Assembly: GCF_030553055.1 (NCBI RefSeq)
Contig: NZ_CP130713.1
Span: 4,278,001 to 4,342,000, forward strand
Source of the DNA: Streptomyces sp. XD-27
GTDB taxonomy: Bacteria > Actinomycetota > Actinomycetes > Streptomycetales > Streptomycetaceae
Reading direction: 5' to 3'
DNA length: 64,000 nucleotides
The notes under the pieces are model-generated. The model was not told the origin of the DNA. It worked only from the letters and a program-made list of their open reading frames with translations, and searched no databases. A program made the position numbers and the translations under genes. This document shows positions 15,867 to 23,879 of this stretch, piece after piece (within the stretch, counting starts at the first letter, position 1; each line of letters opens with the position of its first letter).

Positions 15867-16225
15867 GATCGAACTCCTTGATGTCTACGGAAGGAGACAT
15901 CTCGGACAGTAGGTCGACGGCATCCTTCCGTCGCGCCGAGCGTTACGTCACTGCTCCATTGGAGTGCGTCATCACCGATGCCTGGTAATGACGGATAAAC
16001 CATGGTGATGCGTCCCGTCCGCCGTACGACGGCGGGACCGTCTACCGGCTGTGGAACTCACGGCGGGGCGCCCGGTAGCCTCGTCCCGATGCTCCTTTGT
16101 TCGCAAACGGATTGGCTCACGAGAGTTTTCGCGTAGCGAATACGCCGAGGTGCAGACAAGAATCCGGGAGGGTGCGGCACCGGGAAGTCACCGGGGCCGC
16201 ACTTTCCTTCTCATGGAGGGGCACC
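15867..16225. other. Intergenic region, 359 bp
   Basis: No gene is seen between the divergent His-rich and lipoprotein genes. It contains CTCCATTGGAG (15952-15962), an 11-bp palindrome, and a less GC-rich stretch (16090-16150) that probably includes the lipoprotein promoter. Confidence 0.5.
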
Positions 16226-17122
16226 GTGTCTGTTCGTTCGAGGGCCACCGCCGCCCTGGTTCTGCTTTGTGTAGTCACCGGTTGCGCGGGGAGCGCGGAT
16301 TCCGGGCCGAAGGCGAAGCCTTCGAAGGCGGGCGGGCCGACCGCTCCCGTTCCTCCACCAGGCGAGGAGGCGAAGGCAATCAGTGTGCCACTGGACCGCT
16401 ACGATCCCTCGCCCGCCGAGATGCAGACGATGAGCGCCGCCAGGGACGTGTTGATCGGGACGTGCATGCGGCGGAAGGGTCTGGAATGGAAGCTGGTTCC
16501 GCGAGCATCCGAGGAGGACGCCGCACCGCGTAACCGCCGCCGATACGGGGTCGTCGAGCCCCGTATCGCGGAGGTCTACGGCTATCACCTTCCGGCGGAC
16601 CGTCCGACGGTCGCGAGGCGCTCGGCGGCCATGGAGGAACGGGAGAAGGGACTCGGCGCAGCCGAGAGGAAGGCGGCATTCGGCTCCGGACAGAAGCTGG
16701 GCGGCTGCGCGAAGAAGGCCCAGGAGGTGTTGCTCAAGGACGTCCCCGACGCGGACTTCGGCTTGCTCGACGACACCATCGGCGCGACTTATGAGCAGTC
16801 CATGAAGGACCGGGCGGTGGTGCGGGGCTTCCGCGCCTGGAGCGCCTGCATGGCGCGGCAAGGTTATCGCTATGCCGATCCGATGGAGGCCATTACGGAC
16901 AAGCGGTGGCTCAAAAGCGACCATGTCTCCCGCGAGGAGATACGGCAGGCGCGGGTGGATGTGCGCTGCAAGAAGCAGACGAAGCTGGTGTCGGTCTGGA
17001 ACGCGGCGGAGAACCGCATCCAGCGCGAGGCGATCAAGGTCAAGCCCGAGGCGTTCAAGCGGCTGGAGCAGGCACAGCGGGAGCGGATGGCAGCCGCGTA
17101 CCGGGTATTGGGGACGAGTTGA
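16226..17122 (+). CDS. Lipoprotein of unknown function
   Basis: 298 residues from GTG 16226 (MSVRSRATAALVLLCVVTGCAG), with GGAGGGG at 16215-16221; a longer open frame upstream is discounted. The lipobox VTGC marks acylation at residue 19. The mature protein is charged and helical: DRYDPSPAEMQTMSAARDVLIGTCMRRKGLEW, VYGYHLPADR, RAWSACMARQGYRYADPMEA, DVRCKKQTKLVSVWNAAENRIQ. The pattern C-M-x-x-K/Q-G followed by paired Cys segments recurs in Streptomyces surface lipoproteins. Anchored on the outer face of the membrane; role unknown. Confidence 0.78.
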   Translation: MSVRSRATAALVLLCVVTGCAGSADSGPKAKPSKAGGPTAPVPPPGEEAKAISVPLDRYDPSPAEMQTMSAARDVLIGTCMRRKGLEWKLVPRASEEDAAPRNRRRYGVVEPRIAEVYGYHLPADRPTVARRSAAMEEREKGLGAAERKAAFGSGQKLGGCAKKAQEVLLKDVPDADFGLLDDTIGATYEQSMKDRAVVRGFRAWSACMARQGYRYADPMEAITDKRWLKSDHVSREEIRQARVDVRCKKQTKLVSVWNAAENRIQREAIKVKPEAFKRLEQAQRERMAAAYRVLGTS

Positions 17123-17212
17123 GCGCCGTGTTCGAAACGCCTTTACCCGCGCCTGATTCGGTGTTTTACTCGAGTCGTTGATCTTCTCCTCGGTAAAGAA
17201 AGGACAGCTTAC

Positions 17213-17620
17213 ATGAAGCGCAAGGTCGTTGGGGCTCTGGGTGCCCTGTCCTTGAGCGCGGTCGCTCTGGTGGGCTCTGGCACGGCTGCGCAGGCTCAGG
17301 GGGACGAGGCGGCCTCGACCGGTGACCTCCAGCGGCGCGGCGCCTCCTGCCAGTCGGTCAGCCTGTGTCTCTACGAGCACGACGACTACGAGGGCAAGAG
17401 AGTTGTCATCCCTGCCCGAAAGATAGTGACGGATCTCAGGGACCTCGGCTTCGACAACATGGCCAGCTCGATGGCGAACCTGACCCATTACGACGTCACC
17501 CTGTATCAGTTCGCCCACTACTCGGGTGTCCGCTACATCGCGAAGAACGGCAGCACGGACGCGGACTTCACCAACAACGATTTCGATAACAAGGCCAGTT
17601 CGCTCTACTGGGACAACTGA
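17213..17620 (+). CDS. Secreted peptidase inhibitor family I36-like (beta/gamma-crystallin fold) protein
   Basis: 135 residues from ATG 17213 with AAAGGA upstream. The signal peptide runs to AQAQG. The mature domain matches the Streptomyces metalloproteinase-inhibitor/I36 pattern: CLYEHDDYEGKRVVIPA, VTDLRDLGFDNMASSMAN, LYQFAHYSGVRYIA, DFTNNDFDNKASSLYW. Two Greek-key motifs (Y-E-x-x-x-Y-x-G and DNxASS) are typical of beta/gamma-crystallin inhibitors. Founding members inhibit bacterial zinc proteases; here the target could be a self- or foreign protease. A strong terminator follows. Confidence 0.87.
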   Translation: MKRKVVGALGALSLSAVALVGSGTAAQAQGDEAASTGDLQRRGASCQSVSLCLYEHDDYEGKRVVIPARKIVTDLRDLGFDNMASSMANLTHYDVTLYQFAHYSGVRYIAKNGSTDADFTNNDFDNKASSLYWDN

Positions 17621-17639
17621 GACACCCGCTCGTCGTGCC

Positions 17640-17677
17640 CCGTCTGTAACTATCCGCCAAAGGGTAGTTACAGACGG
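17640..17677 (+). terminator. Terminator after the I36-like gene
   Basis: CCGTCTGTAACTA (17640-17652) and TAGTTACAGACGG (17665-17677) are perfect 13-bp inverted arms with a 12-base loop, 20 bp past the stop. Unusually AT-containing stem for this genome; strong transcript-end signal. Confidence 0.85.
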
Positions 17678-17777
17678 TCGGGGAGGGGGGTGGGGGCGCG
17701 GAATTCCTCGGCATGCGGACGGATACGGCTCGCCGTACCGTCGTGGTAGGCACTCATCTCCGCTGTTTGGAGGCGAT

Positions 17778-18581
17778 ATGCCCCGCACGGCGCTTGACCC
17801 CCTGTTCACCGCCGTGGACGCGCCCGCCTTCACCGACCGGCACCTGGCGGAGCTCGCCGCCGGGACGCTCGCGGCGGTGCGCGTCCCGGACTTCCTCGAC
17901 CGGCAGACGTGCGCGTCGGTGCTGGCGGGCCTCGACCGGCTGCCCACCGCCGACTACGACCACGCGCGCGTACCCACCCCGATCCTGCGGTTCGGGCCCG
18001 CGCTCAACGACTACCGCGAGCCCGACGGGACGTTGGACGTCGACCGGTATCTGAAGCACGCCGAGGCCGCCGACGACGCGTGGCAGCGGGCGGGAATACG
18101 GCCCGATCCGATCGCCGCCTCCCTTGAGCGGCTCGGATCCGCCTGGGGGGTCACCGTCAGCCCTGCCACCATCGGCGGCCGACCGGCCTTCGGTGGCACC
18201 CTGCGCGAGATCGACAAGGGCGCGCTGATCCACTACGACTCCGTCAACCGCGAGTTCCCGACCGGGCTCTTCGACCAGCAGGTCGTCGCCCAACTGGCCT
18301 TCAACATCTGGGTGCAGGCACCCACCGACGGCAGCGGGGCGACCATGATCTGGCGGCACCGGTGGGAGCCTGGCGACGAGCGGTACCGCGACGCCTACGG
18401 CTACCGGTCGGAGGCCGTGGACGGCCACCAGCGGGTGAGACTCGTTCCCGAGACCGGCGACGGGCTGCTGTTCAACCCGGTCCACTTCCACGCGGTCGAA
18501 CCCTGCCCCGGCCAGCGGCGGATCGCCTTCGCCTTCTTTCTCGCGCTCACCCTCACCGGCCAGTTGATCTCCTGGTCATGA
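17778..18581 (+). CDS. 2-oxoglutarate/Fe(II)-dependent oxygenase-like protein
   Basis: 267 residues from ATG 17778, with TTGGAGG at 17767-17773. The double-stranded beta-helix signature is visible: a first His-x-Asp in LIHYDSVNREFP (residues about 154-156) and a distal His in LLFNPVHFHAVEPCPGQRRIAFAFFLAL (around 236-239), with the Arg expected to bind 2-oxoglutarate just after it. It probably hydroxylates a small amino-acid-like substrate. It is 20 bp upstream of and co-oriented with a PLP-dependent dehydratase, so the pair is likely one operon. Confidence 0.72.
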   Translation: MPRTALDPLFTAVDAPAFTDRHLAELAAGTLAAVRVPDFLDRQTCASVLAGLDRLPTADYDHARVPTPILRFGPALNDYREPDGTLDVDRYLKHAEAADDAWQRAGIRPDPIAASLERLGSAWGVTVSPATIGGRPAFGGTLREIDKGALIHYDSVNREFPTGLFDQQVVAQLAFNIWVQAPTDGSGATMIWRHRWEPGDERYRDAYGYRSEAVDGHQRVRLVPETGDGLLFNPVHFHAVEPCPGQRRIAFAFFLALTLTGQLISWS

Positions 18582-18601
18582 CACCGTCTCCGTAAGGGCA
18601 T

Positions 18602-19618
18602 ATGCCTGCCATGGACGAACTGACCTACGACGACATCAAGGCCGCCACCGACCGGATCGCCGGACACGTCCGCCCGGTCGCCGTGGCCCCGCTCGACACC
18701 GGTGAGATCCGTACCGGTCACCGGGGGCCGCGGCACTCTCACGAGTGGGGCGAGCCCACGCCCTGCCACGTCTGGCTGGCGCTGGAATACCTGCAGCACA
18801 CCGGGTCTTTCAAGGCCCGTGGCGCGCAGAACTTCATCCGCGCCCACCGGGAGGCCGGCGCCCTGCCGGACGTCGGTGTCGCGATCGCCTCGGGCGGCAA
18901 CGCGGGGCTCGCCTGCGCCTGGGCCGCGCAGCAGCAGAACGTCCGGGCCACGGTCTTCCTGCCCGCCACCGCCCCGCCGGTGAAGGTGGCCCGGCTCCGC
19001 GGCTACGGGGTGGACGTGCGGCTGGTCGGCGCCGAGTACGCCGAAGCGGCCGCGGCCTGCGAGGAGTTCGCCGCCACCAGCGGCGCGCTGACCTCGCACG
19101 CGTACAACCACCCGCTCATCGCGGCCGGAGCCGGGACGCTGGTGGAGGAGCTCCGCGAACGGATCCCCGACCTGGACACCGTCGTCGTCGCGGTCGGCGG
19201 CGGCGGCCTGTTCGCCGGAGTCGCCACCGCCGCCCGGCACCACGGTGTGCGGGTCGTGGCCGTCGAGCCGGAGAACTGCCGAGCGCTGAACGCGGCGCTG
19301 GAGGCCGGGACCCTCGTCGACGTCCCCGTCGACTCCGTGGCCGCCGACTCGCTGGGCGCCCGGCGCGCCTCGGCCATGGCCCTGTCCGCGGCGCAGCAGG
19401 AGAACGTCGTCTCCGTGCTGGTGTCGGACACCGACATCGTCCAGGCCCGGCAGGCTCTGTGGGACCACCACCGCGTCGCCGTCGAACACGGCGCGGCCAC
19501 CGCGCTCGCCGCGCTGACCAGCCTGAACAGGGTGTACGTGCCCGTCAGCGGGGAGAAGGTCGCCGTCGTGCTGAGCGGTGCCAACACGGATGTGCGGACG
19601 TTGGCGGCTGACGTGTAG
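18602..19618 (+). CDS. PLP-dependent serine/threonine dehydratase-like enzyme
   Basis: 338 residues from ATG 18602 (ATG 18611 possible), with AAGGG upstream. It belongs to the fold-type II PLP enzymes: Schiff-base lysine in TGSFKARGA (around residue 74), substrate-binding SGGNAGLA, the phosphate-binding glycine loop AVGGGGLFAG, and a C-terminal SGANTD. Classical enzymes dehydrate and deaminate L-Ser/L-Thr or hydroxy-amino acids to 2-oxo acids. There is no C-terminal ACT regulatory domain, so it is of the catabolic or biosynthetic type. Directly follows the 2OG oxygenase gene; an inverted-repeat terminator closes the pair. Confidence 0.85.
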   Translation: MPAMDELTYDDIKAATDRIAGHVRPVAVAPLDTGEIRTGHRGPRHSHEWGEPTPCHVWLALEYLQHTGSFKARGAQNFIRAHREAGALPDVGVAIASGGNAGLACAWAAQQQNVRATVFLPATAPPVKVARLRGYGVDVRLVGAEYAEAAAACEEFAATSGALTSHAYNHPLIAAGAGTLVEELRERIPDLDTVVVAVGGGGLFAGVATAARHHGVRVVAVEPENCRALNAALEAGTLVDVPVDSVAADSLGARRASAMALSAAQQENVVSVLVSDTDIVQARQALWDHHRVAVEHGAATALAALTSLNRVYVPVSGEKVAVVLSGANTDVRTLAADV

Positions 19619-19676
19619 CGAACATACGAACGTGCGATCGGATGTTCATTAGAACGTGTGATCACCGCCGGTAACG

Positions 19677-19700
19677 CTTCCCCCGTGACTCTGGGGGAAG
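19677..19700 (+). terminator. Terminator after the dehydratase gene
   Basis: CTTCCCCC (19677-19684), loop GTGACTCT, GGGGGAAG (19693-19700): a perfect 8-bp stem 59 bp past the stop. Confidence 0.8.
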
Positions 19701-19822
19701 TGATGCTTACGGTGTGCGAGTGAGGGGCTGCAGACCTTCGCCGCGCGACCCGGGCCAGCGGTCAAGTCCCATACCGCGCCGGGGGGATGGTCCCACTCAG
19801 CATTCACACGAGGAGTTCTTTC

Positions 19823-19882
19823 GTGAACGTAGTCACCGACATCGTCGCCGCCGTCGCCTGCTTCCTGGGCTGGCTCATCTGA
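19823..19882 (+). CDS. Putative 19-residue hydrophobic peptide
   Basis: GTG 19823 opens a tiny frame MNVVTDIVAAVACFLGWLI ending in TGA at 19882. It has a strong ribosome site (GAGGAG, 19810-19815) eight bases upstream, codons with G/C third positions throughout, and two hairpins directly after the stop. The peptide is almost entirely hydrophobic with one Asp and one Cys, so it would insert in the membrane. It may be a small toxin-like or membrane-modulating peptide or a leader. Not recognised. Confidence 0.5.
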   Translation: MNVVTDIVAAVACFLGWLI

Positions 19883-19895
19883 CGAGATTGAGTCC

Positions 19896-19962
19896 GACGC
19901 GAGTCCCCGCGTCGATGTGACGACCCGGCGCCGCCCTCCCGGTCCCACGGAGGGGCGGCGCT
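19896..19962 (+). terminator. Tandem hairpins after the small peptide gene
   Basis: First hairpin GACGCG (19896-19901)/CGCGTC (19908-19913). Second, longer hairpin GCGCCGCCCTCC (19928-19939) pairing with GGAGGGGCGGCGC (19949-19961) with a one-base bulge. Lies between the peptide gene and the convergent kinase gene and can stop transcription from both sides. Confidence 0.75.
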
Positions 19963-19982
19963 GTGTCGTTCCCGGCCCCGGT

Positions 19983-20909
19983 TCAGGTGAGCTGCGGGAG
20001 CAATGTCTCCGCGATGGCGACCTGCGTGTCCTGGAGCTCGTCCTCCCCGTCCTCCACATCCCAAAGGGAGTTCTGGAGTACGCGTGCCAGGGTCCAGCGC
20101 ATCGCGCGCTGTCGATCCAGCCCGACCACCTCCGTCAGGAGATCGAACCGGCGGCGGACGGCGCGGGCGATGTCGCCGGTGGCGACGATGTCGTCCCAGC
20201 GGTTGTCGAGCGCGGGCATGAGGTCGAAGCCGGGGTCGCCCGCCAGCGGCTCGGGGTCGATGGCCAGCCAGGGCTCGCGGCCGGAGCCGGGGAGGGAGGC
20301 CAGCACGTTCTCGTAGTGCAGGTCCCAGTGCAGCAGCCGGTCGCCGGGCTCGTCCCGGACCTCCCGTACCGCGGCCGCGCAGGTCTCCAGCAGACGGCGC
20401 TCGTCCGGGTCGGCGAGGGCGGGCAGGGCTCGGGGCAGCTCGGTCAGCATCGCGTCGGTGACATCCGCGAGCGTGCGCAGCCCGGCGGGGGCGGGGCGGG
20501 CGACGAGGCGGGCCAGCAGCCCGGCGAGCTTGAGCAGGGCCGCCTCCGCGTCGGGTACGGAGGCCAGGGAACGGCGTATGTCCAGCCGCTCCAGCAGCAG
20601 CGTGCCGGACGGGGCGTCGTGGTCCAGCAGGCGCACGGCACCGTCGCCCGCCCACTCCCGCAGACCCACCGGCTCGCCCACGCTCTCCTCCGTCACCTGC
20701 CGGAATTTCAGGGCGGCCGGGGTGCCGTCCGGGCGCAGGACGGGGAGGACGAGGGCGGCCATCCCGTGCGCGGGGGCGCCGTCCGGGCGCAGGTCCCACC
20801 GCTCCAGGAACTCCGCGATCAGCGCCGGCAGCGCGGCGATCCACTCGGGGCCGTCGTCGCGGTCCTCGCAAGAGGCGGCGAATTGCTCGGGGAGGGAGAT
20901 GTGCGTCAT
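19983..20909 (-). CDS. Aminoglycoside/hydroxyurea phosphotransferase-family kinase (APH(6)-like)
   Basis: 308 residues from ATG 20909, with GGAG upstream. The kinase motifs are intact: catalytic loop LLHWDLHYENVLAS (Asp and Asn around residues 194-199), and the metal-binding AIDPEPLAGDPGFDLMPAL, which closely matches the streptomycin 6-phosphotransferase/hydroxyurea kinase subgroup. N-terminal ATP-binding strands: AALVLPVLRPDGTPAALKF. It transfers phosphate from ATP to a hydroxyl of a small molecule. The true substrate (antibiotic or endogenous) cannot be inferred; no aminoglycoside cluster lies nearby. Confidence 0.85.
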   Translation of the reverse strand: MTHISLPEQFAASCEDRDDGPEWIAALPALIAEFLERWDLRPDGAPAHGMAALVLPVLRPDGTPAALKFRQVTEESVGEPVGLREWAGDGAVRLLDHDAPSGTLLLERLDIRRSLASVPDAEAALLKLAGLLARLVARPAPAGLRTLADVTDAMLTELPRALPALADPDERRLLETCAAAVREVRDEPGDRLLHWDLHYENVLASLPGSGREPWLAIDPEPLAGDPGFDLMPALDNRWDDIVATGDIARAVRRRFDLLTEVVGLDRQRAMRWTLARVLQNSLWDVEDGEDELQDTQVAIAETLLPQLT

Positions 20910-21075
20910 GAAGGGGGAGGCTCCTCGATGATGCCGATGGGGCGACCAATGGGGTGACCCGGCGCGGTGATCTTACGGTCGCGGTCGGGTCCGGTCATCA
21001 CCGGTGCGGTGTCGTTGGACGGTGCGGTGCCTTGCCGGCGTGGGCGCCAGTGGCTGTGACCACCAAGACGGCCGT

Positions 21076-21831
21076 CTATCCGCGATCCGAACCTGGTGTG
21101 GCAGTGCCGCCTGAGCTCGCTTCGGGTTTCGTGTGGAGGACCTCGCGGACCTGCTCCGTGGCGCGGAGGATGCTCTCGCTGATGAAGTCGCTGAAGCGGG
21201 CGATGTTCTCCAGACGGGCGGCGGCCGGGCTGTCGCGGCCGAGGATGCCGACGCCCCGCCGTGCGGTCTCGGCGACCTGGGCGATGCCGCGGGCGCTCTC
21301 GATCGTCGACTGGTACCAGACGTCGTCGTCGACGAAGTAGCGCTCGCGGCGGCGTTCGCCGCGTTCCCGGCGGATGAGGCCGTGATCTTCGAGGGCCGCG
21401 ATCGCTTTGGAGACGGACGCCGGGCTGACCTGGAGGTGCTGGACGAGTTCGGACGCGGTGAGGCTGCCCGTGTCGGCGATGAAGAGGCAGGTCAGCACCC
21501 GAGCCGTCATCTTGGGCATGCCCTGTCGCATCAGGAGGGTGGTGAACGCCTCCTCGTACTCGCGCACGGCCTCGGCGTCGCGCCCGTGGCCCTGCGCCGG
21601 CGCTCCCTGCCCTCGGGGCGCGGGCTGCCTGCGCCGGTGGGCTCGGCGTTCGGTGGCGCGGTGGGCCAAGTCGGCGCGGTAGGCGGTGGGGCCGCCGTTG
21701 CGCATGACCTCACGCGTGATCGTCGAGGTCGGACGATCGAGGCGTCGGGCGATCTCGGCGTAGGGAAGGCTGTCGGCCAGTCCCAGCGCGATCTTCTGGC
21801 GGTCCTGCTGGGTGAGCCTGCCTCCCGGCAT
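21076..21831 (-). CDS. GbsR/MarR-type regulator with extra N-terminal HTH
   Basis: Start set at ATG 21831 (MPGGRLTQQDRQKIALGLADSL) with GGGAG seven bases upstream; 251 residues. Residues 1-45 form an IS30-like/HTH_38 helix-turn-helix (LPYAEIARRLDRPTSTITREVMRNGG). Residues 85-240 form a GbsR/MarR winged helix: RVLTCLFIADTGSLTASELVQHLQVSPASVSKAIAALEDHGLIRRERG and a dimerisation C-terminus. Such two-HTH regulators usually repress a divergent operon, here the DUF4097 gene. Candidate TTGCAA operators lie in the shared promoter region. Confidence 0.85.
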   Translation of the reverse strand: MPGGRLTQQDRQKIALGLADSLPYAEIARRLDRPTSTITREVMRNGGPTAYRADLAHRATERRAHRRRQPAPRGQGAPAQGHGRDAEAVREYEEAFTTLLMRQGMPKMTARVLTCLFIADTGSLTASELVQHLQVSPASVSKAIAALEDHGLIRRERGERRRERYFVDDDVWYQSTIESARGIAQVAETARRGVGILGRDSPAAARLENIARFSDFISESILRATEQVREVLHTKPEASSGGTATPGSDRG

Positions 21832-21895
21832 CGCGATCTCCCTGGTGATCCTTCGTGGCGGTCCCTGATCCCCCACCATAGCGTTCACTTCTCAG

Positions 21896-21995
21896 TCATT
21901 GCAATGAACGGAGGGGTTGTCGTTGCGTTGATTTTAAGGTCGTTGCAACAGTTTCTCCGCATCTACCTGCATAAATGTCGATCCTGTGCAACGAA
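21896..21995. promoter_or_regulatory. Candidate GbsR/MarR operator region (TTGCAA motifs)
   Basis: The divergent gap holds TCATTGCAATGA (21896-21907, perfect 12-bp palindrome), CGTTGCGTTG (21921-21930), GTTGCAAC (21942-21949, perfect) and TGTGCAACGAATG (about 21985-21997). All share a (G/A)TTGCAA(C/T) core spaced roughly 20-45 bp apart, over a stretch unusually AT-rich for this genome. They are likely binding sites of the adjacent regulator. Confidence 0.6.
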
Positions 21996-22068
21996 TGTGT
22001 TGTCGGATTCTGGAAAGCAACGTAGCGTTTCCGGTGTCAGAAACAGCGAACGACTACGGGAGAGCACG

Positions 22069-22734
22069 ATGCAGAAGTTCGACACCCCCGCCCCGATCTC
22101 CGCCGTCCTGAACATCCCCGCCGGACGCGTCCAGTTCATCGCCGCAGACCGCGCCGACACCACCGTCGAGGTCCTGCCCGCCAACCCCTCCAAGAGTCGC
22201 GACACCAAGATCGCCAAGCAGACCACCGTCGCCTACGCCGACGGCGTCCTGCGGATCACGGCCCCGACCCCCAACGAACAGCTCTTCGGCCCCTCCGGAT
22301 CCGTGGAGGTCACCGTCCAGCTGCCCGCCGGCTCCCACATCGAGGCCCAGGCCGGCTGCACCGAGCTCCGCGGCGTCGGGCGCCTCGGCGACGTCGCCTT
22401 CGACGGCGCGTACCGCCAGATCAAGATCGACGAGGCCGCGAGCGTCCGCCTCACCGCGACCGACGGCGACGTCGAGGTCGGCCGACTCAACGGCCCCGCG
22501 GAGATCAGCACCGCGAGGGGCGACATCCGGATCGCCGAGGCCGTGCGCGGCACGGTCGTGCTCCGCACCCAGTCCGGCAACATCTCGGTCGCCGCCGCCG
22601 CGGGCGTCTCGGCCGCCCTGGACGCCGGCACCGGCTACGGTCGCGTCAGCAACGCCCTCAAGAACGATGGCACCGCCGAACTCGACATCCGCGCCACCAC
22701 CCCCCACGGCGACATCACCGCCCGCAGCCTCTGA
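22069..22734 (+). CDS. DUF4097 family beta-helical protein
   Basis: 221 residues from ATG 22069, with GGGAGAG upstream. The sequence is a repetitive right-handed beta-structure typical of DUF4097/DUF4098: VQFIAADRADTTVEVLPA, VEVTVQLPAGSHIEAQAG, VGRLGDVAFDGAYRQIKIDEA, VRLTATDGDVEVGRLNGPAEISTARGDIRIAEA, VVLRTQSGNISVAAA, DIRATTPHGDITARSL. No signal peptide or membrane segment. Frequently found in actinobacteria divergent from a GbsR/MarR regulator, as here; function unknown. Confidence 0.88.
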   Translation: MQKFDTPAPISAVLNIPAGRVQFIAADRADTTVEVLPANPSKSRDTKIAKQTTVAYADGVLRITAPTPNEQLFGPSGSVEVTVQLPAGSHIEAQAGCTELRGVGRLGDVAFDGAYRQIKIDEAASVRLTATDGDVEVGRLNGPAEISTARGDIRIAEAVRGTVVLRTQSGNISVAAAAGVSAALDAGTGYGRVSNALKNDGTAELDIRATTPHGDITARSL

Positions 22735-22747
22735 AGAGGCCCGAGGC

Positions 22748-23638
22748 CTAGCCCGTGGTCAGGCTCGATGTCACCGTGTCCGCGAACTCGACCGCCGCCG
22801 GGCTCAGCGCGTCCCACTGGCGGACCGCCCAGCCCGCCGCCAGAGGCGGCAGTGACGGGATCGGGATCAGACGCAGGTCGCGGCGGGCGGCGTCGTGCCA
22901 GCCGGGGAGGGCGGGCACGACGGCGTGGCCGAGGCCCAGTTCGGCCAGCAGGATCGCGGTGTCCCAGTCCGCGACGCTCGTCGTGGACTCCGGCTCGGTG
23001 CCCTGGCGCGTGAGGTGCTGGTCCAGCCGCGCGCGCGAGACAGAGTTCTCCGGGAGGCGGATGTGGCGGATGGCGGCCAGCTCGTCGGGGCCGATCTCGG
23101 CGCGGTCCGCGAGCGGGTCCCCCACCCGGACCGCCAGCACCCACGGCAGCGTGGTGACGGGCCGCTGCTCCACGCCCCGCACCGGCGGGCCGATCGTGAT
23201 CCACGCCAGGTCCACCGTGTTCGCGGCGAGCGCCTCGAAGCACGCGCGGCTGGAGTTCTCCGTCTGGAACTCCAGCCTGACGTCCGGGTGCCGCTCCCGG
23301 AACGCCACCACCCCGGCCGACATGAAGTGCCGCACGGTCGTCGCGCCCGTGGTGACCCGCACCGTCCCGCCGTCGCCCTGCCGCATGTCGCGCAGCCGCC
23401 GCAGCGCGTGGTCGAGGCCGCCGAGCCCGTCGGCCGCCGCGCGGTGCAGGACCCGGCCGGCCTGGGTCGGTGCGACGCCGCGCGGCTGCCGCTCCAACAG
23501 GGCGATGTCCAGCTCCCGTTCGAGCCGCTTGACGCGCTGGCTGATCGCCGACTGGGTGCAGCCGAGATCGCGGGCCACGGCGCTGAGGCTGCCGGATTCG
23601 CATACCGCGACGAAGGCGCGGAGGTCGTCGAGCGTCAT
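22748..23638 (-). CDS. LysR-family transcriptional regulator
   Basis: 296 residues, starting MTLDDLRAFVAVCESGSLSAVARDLGCTQSAISQRVKRLERELDIALLER at ATG 23638; no clear ribosome site, so possibly leaderless. The N-terminal 60 residues are the LysR winged HTH. The rest is the two-lobed periplasmic-binding-like effector domain (VRVTTGATTVRHFMSAGVVAFRERHPDVRLEF, GLGHAVVPALPGWHDAARRDLRLIPI). It faces away from the GH30 glycosidase gene, so that gene is the likely target, with an effector unknown. Confidence 0.9.
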   Translation of the reverse strand: MTLDDLRAFVAVCESGSLSAVARDLGCTQSAISQRVKRLERELDIALLERQPRGVAPTQAGRVLHRAAADGLGGLDHALRRLRDMRQGDGGTVRVTTGATTVRHFMSAGVVAFRERHPDVRLEFQTENSSRACFEALAANTVDLAWITIGPPVRGVEQRPVTTLPWVLAVRVGDPLADRAEIGPDELAAIRHIRLPENSVSRARLDQHLTRQGTEPESTTSVADWDTAILLAELGLGHAVVPALPGWHDAARRDLRLIPIPSLPPLAAGWAVRQWDALSPAAVEFADTVTSSLTTG

Positions 23639-23879
23639 GAAGTCAAAGGTATAGCTAGGATGTTTGGAAGAAAACCTGAGGGTTGACTTGGGTTTCCGGA
23701 GGGGCGACGATCTTCTCAGGGCCCTGGGCGGCAACCCGTCCACGGTGGTCGCGTCACGGCTCCGGACCGTGTGGCCACCTATGGACGGGTGCCGACCCGA
23801 CCGAGGTTGACACCTGCGCCGACGGCTCGGATCATCCAGGGGAACCGCCCGCTCCGCCCCCAAGGAAGGCGGCCGGTCC

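Noticed and set aside
19983..20909. Aminoglycoside resistance cluster
   Set aside because: The kinase resembles APH(6), but no aminoglycoside biosynthetic or other resistance gene is nearby, so resistance is not claimed.
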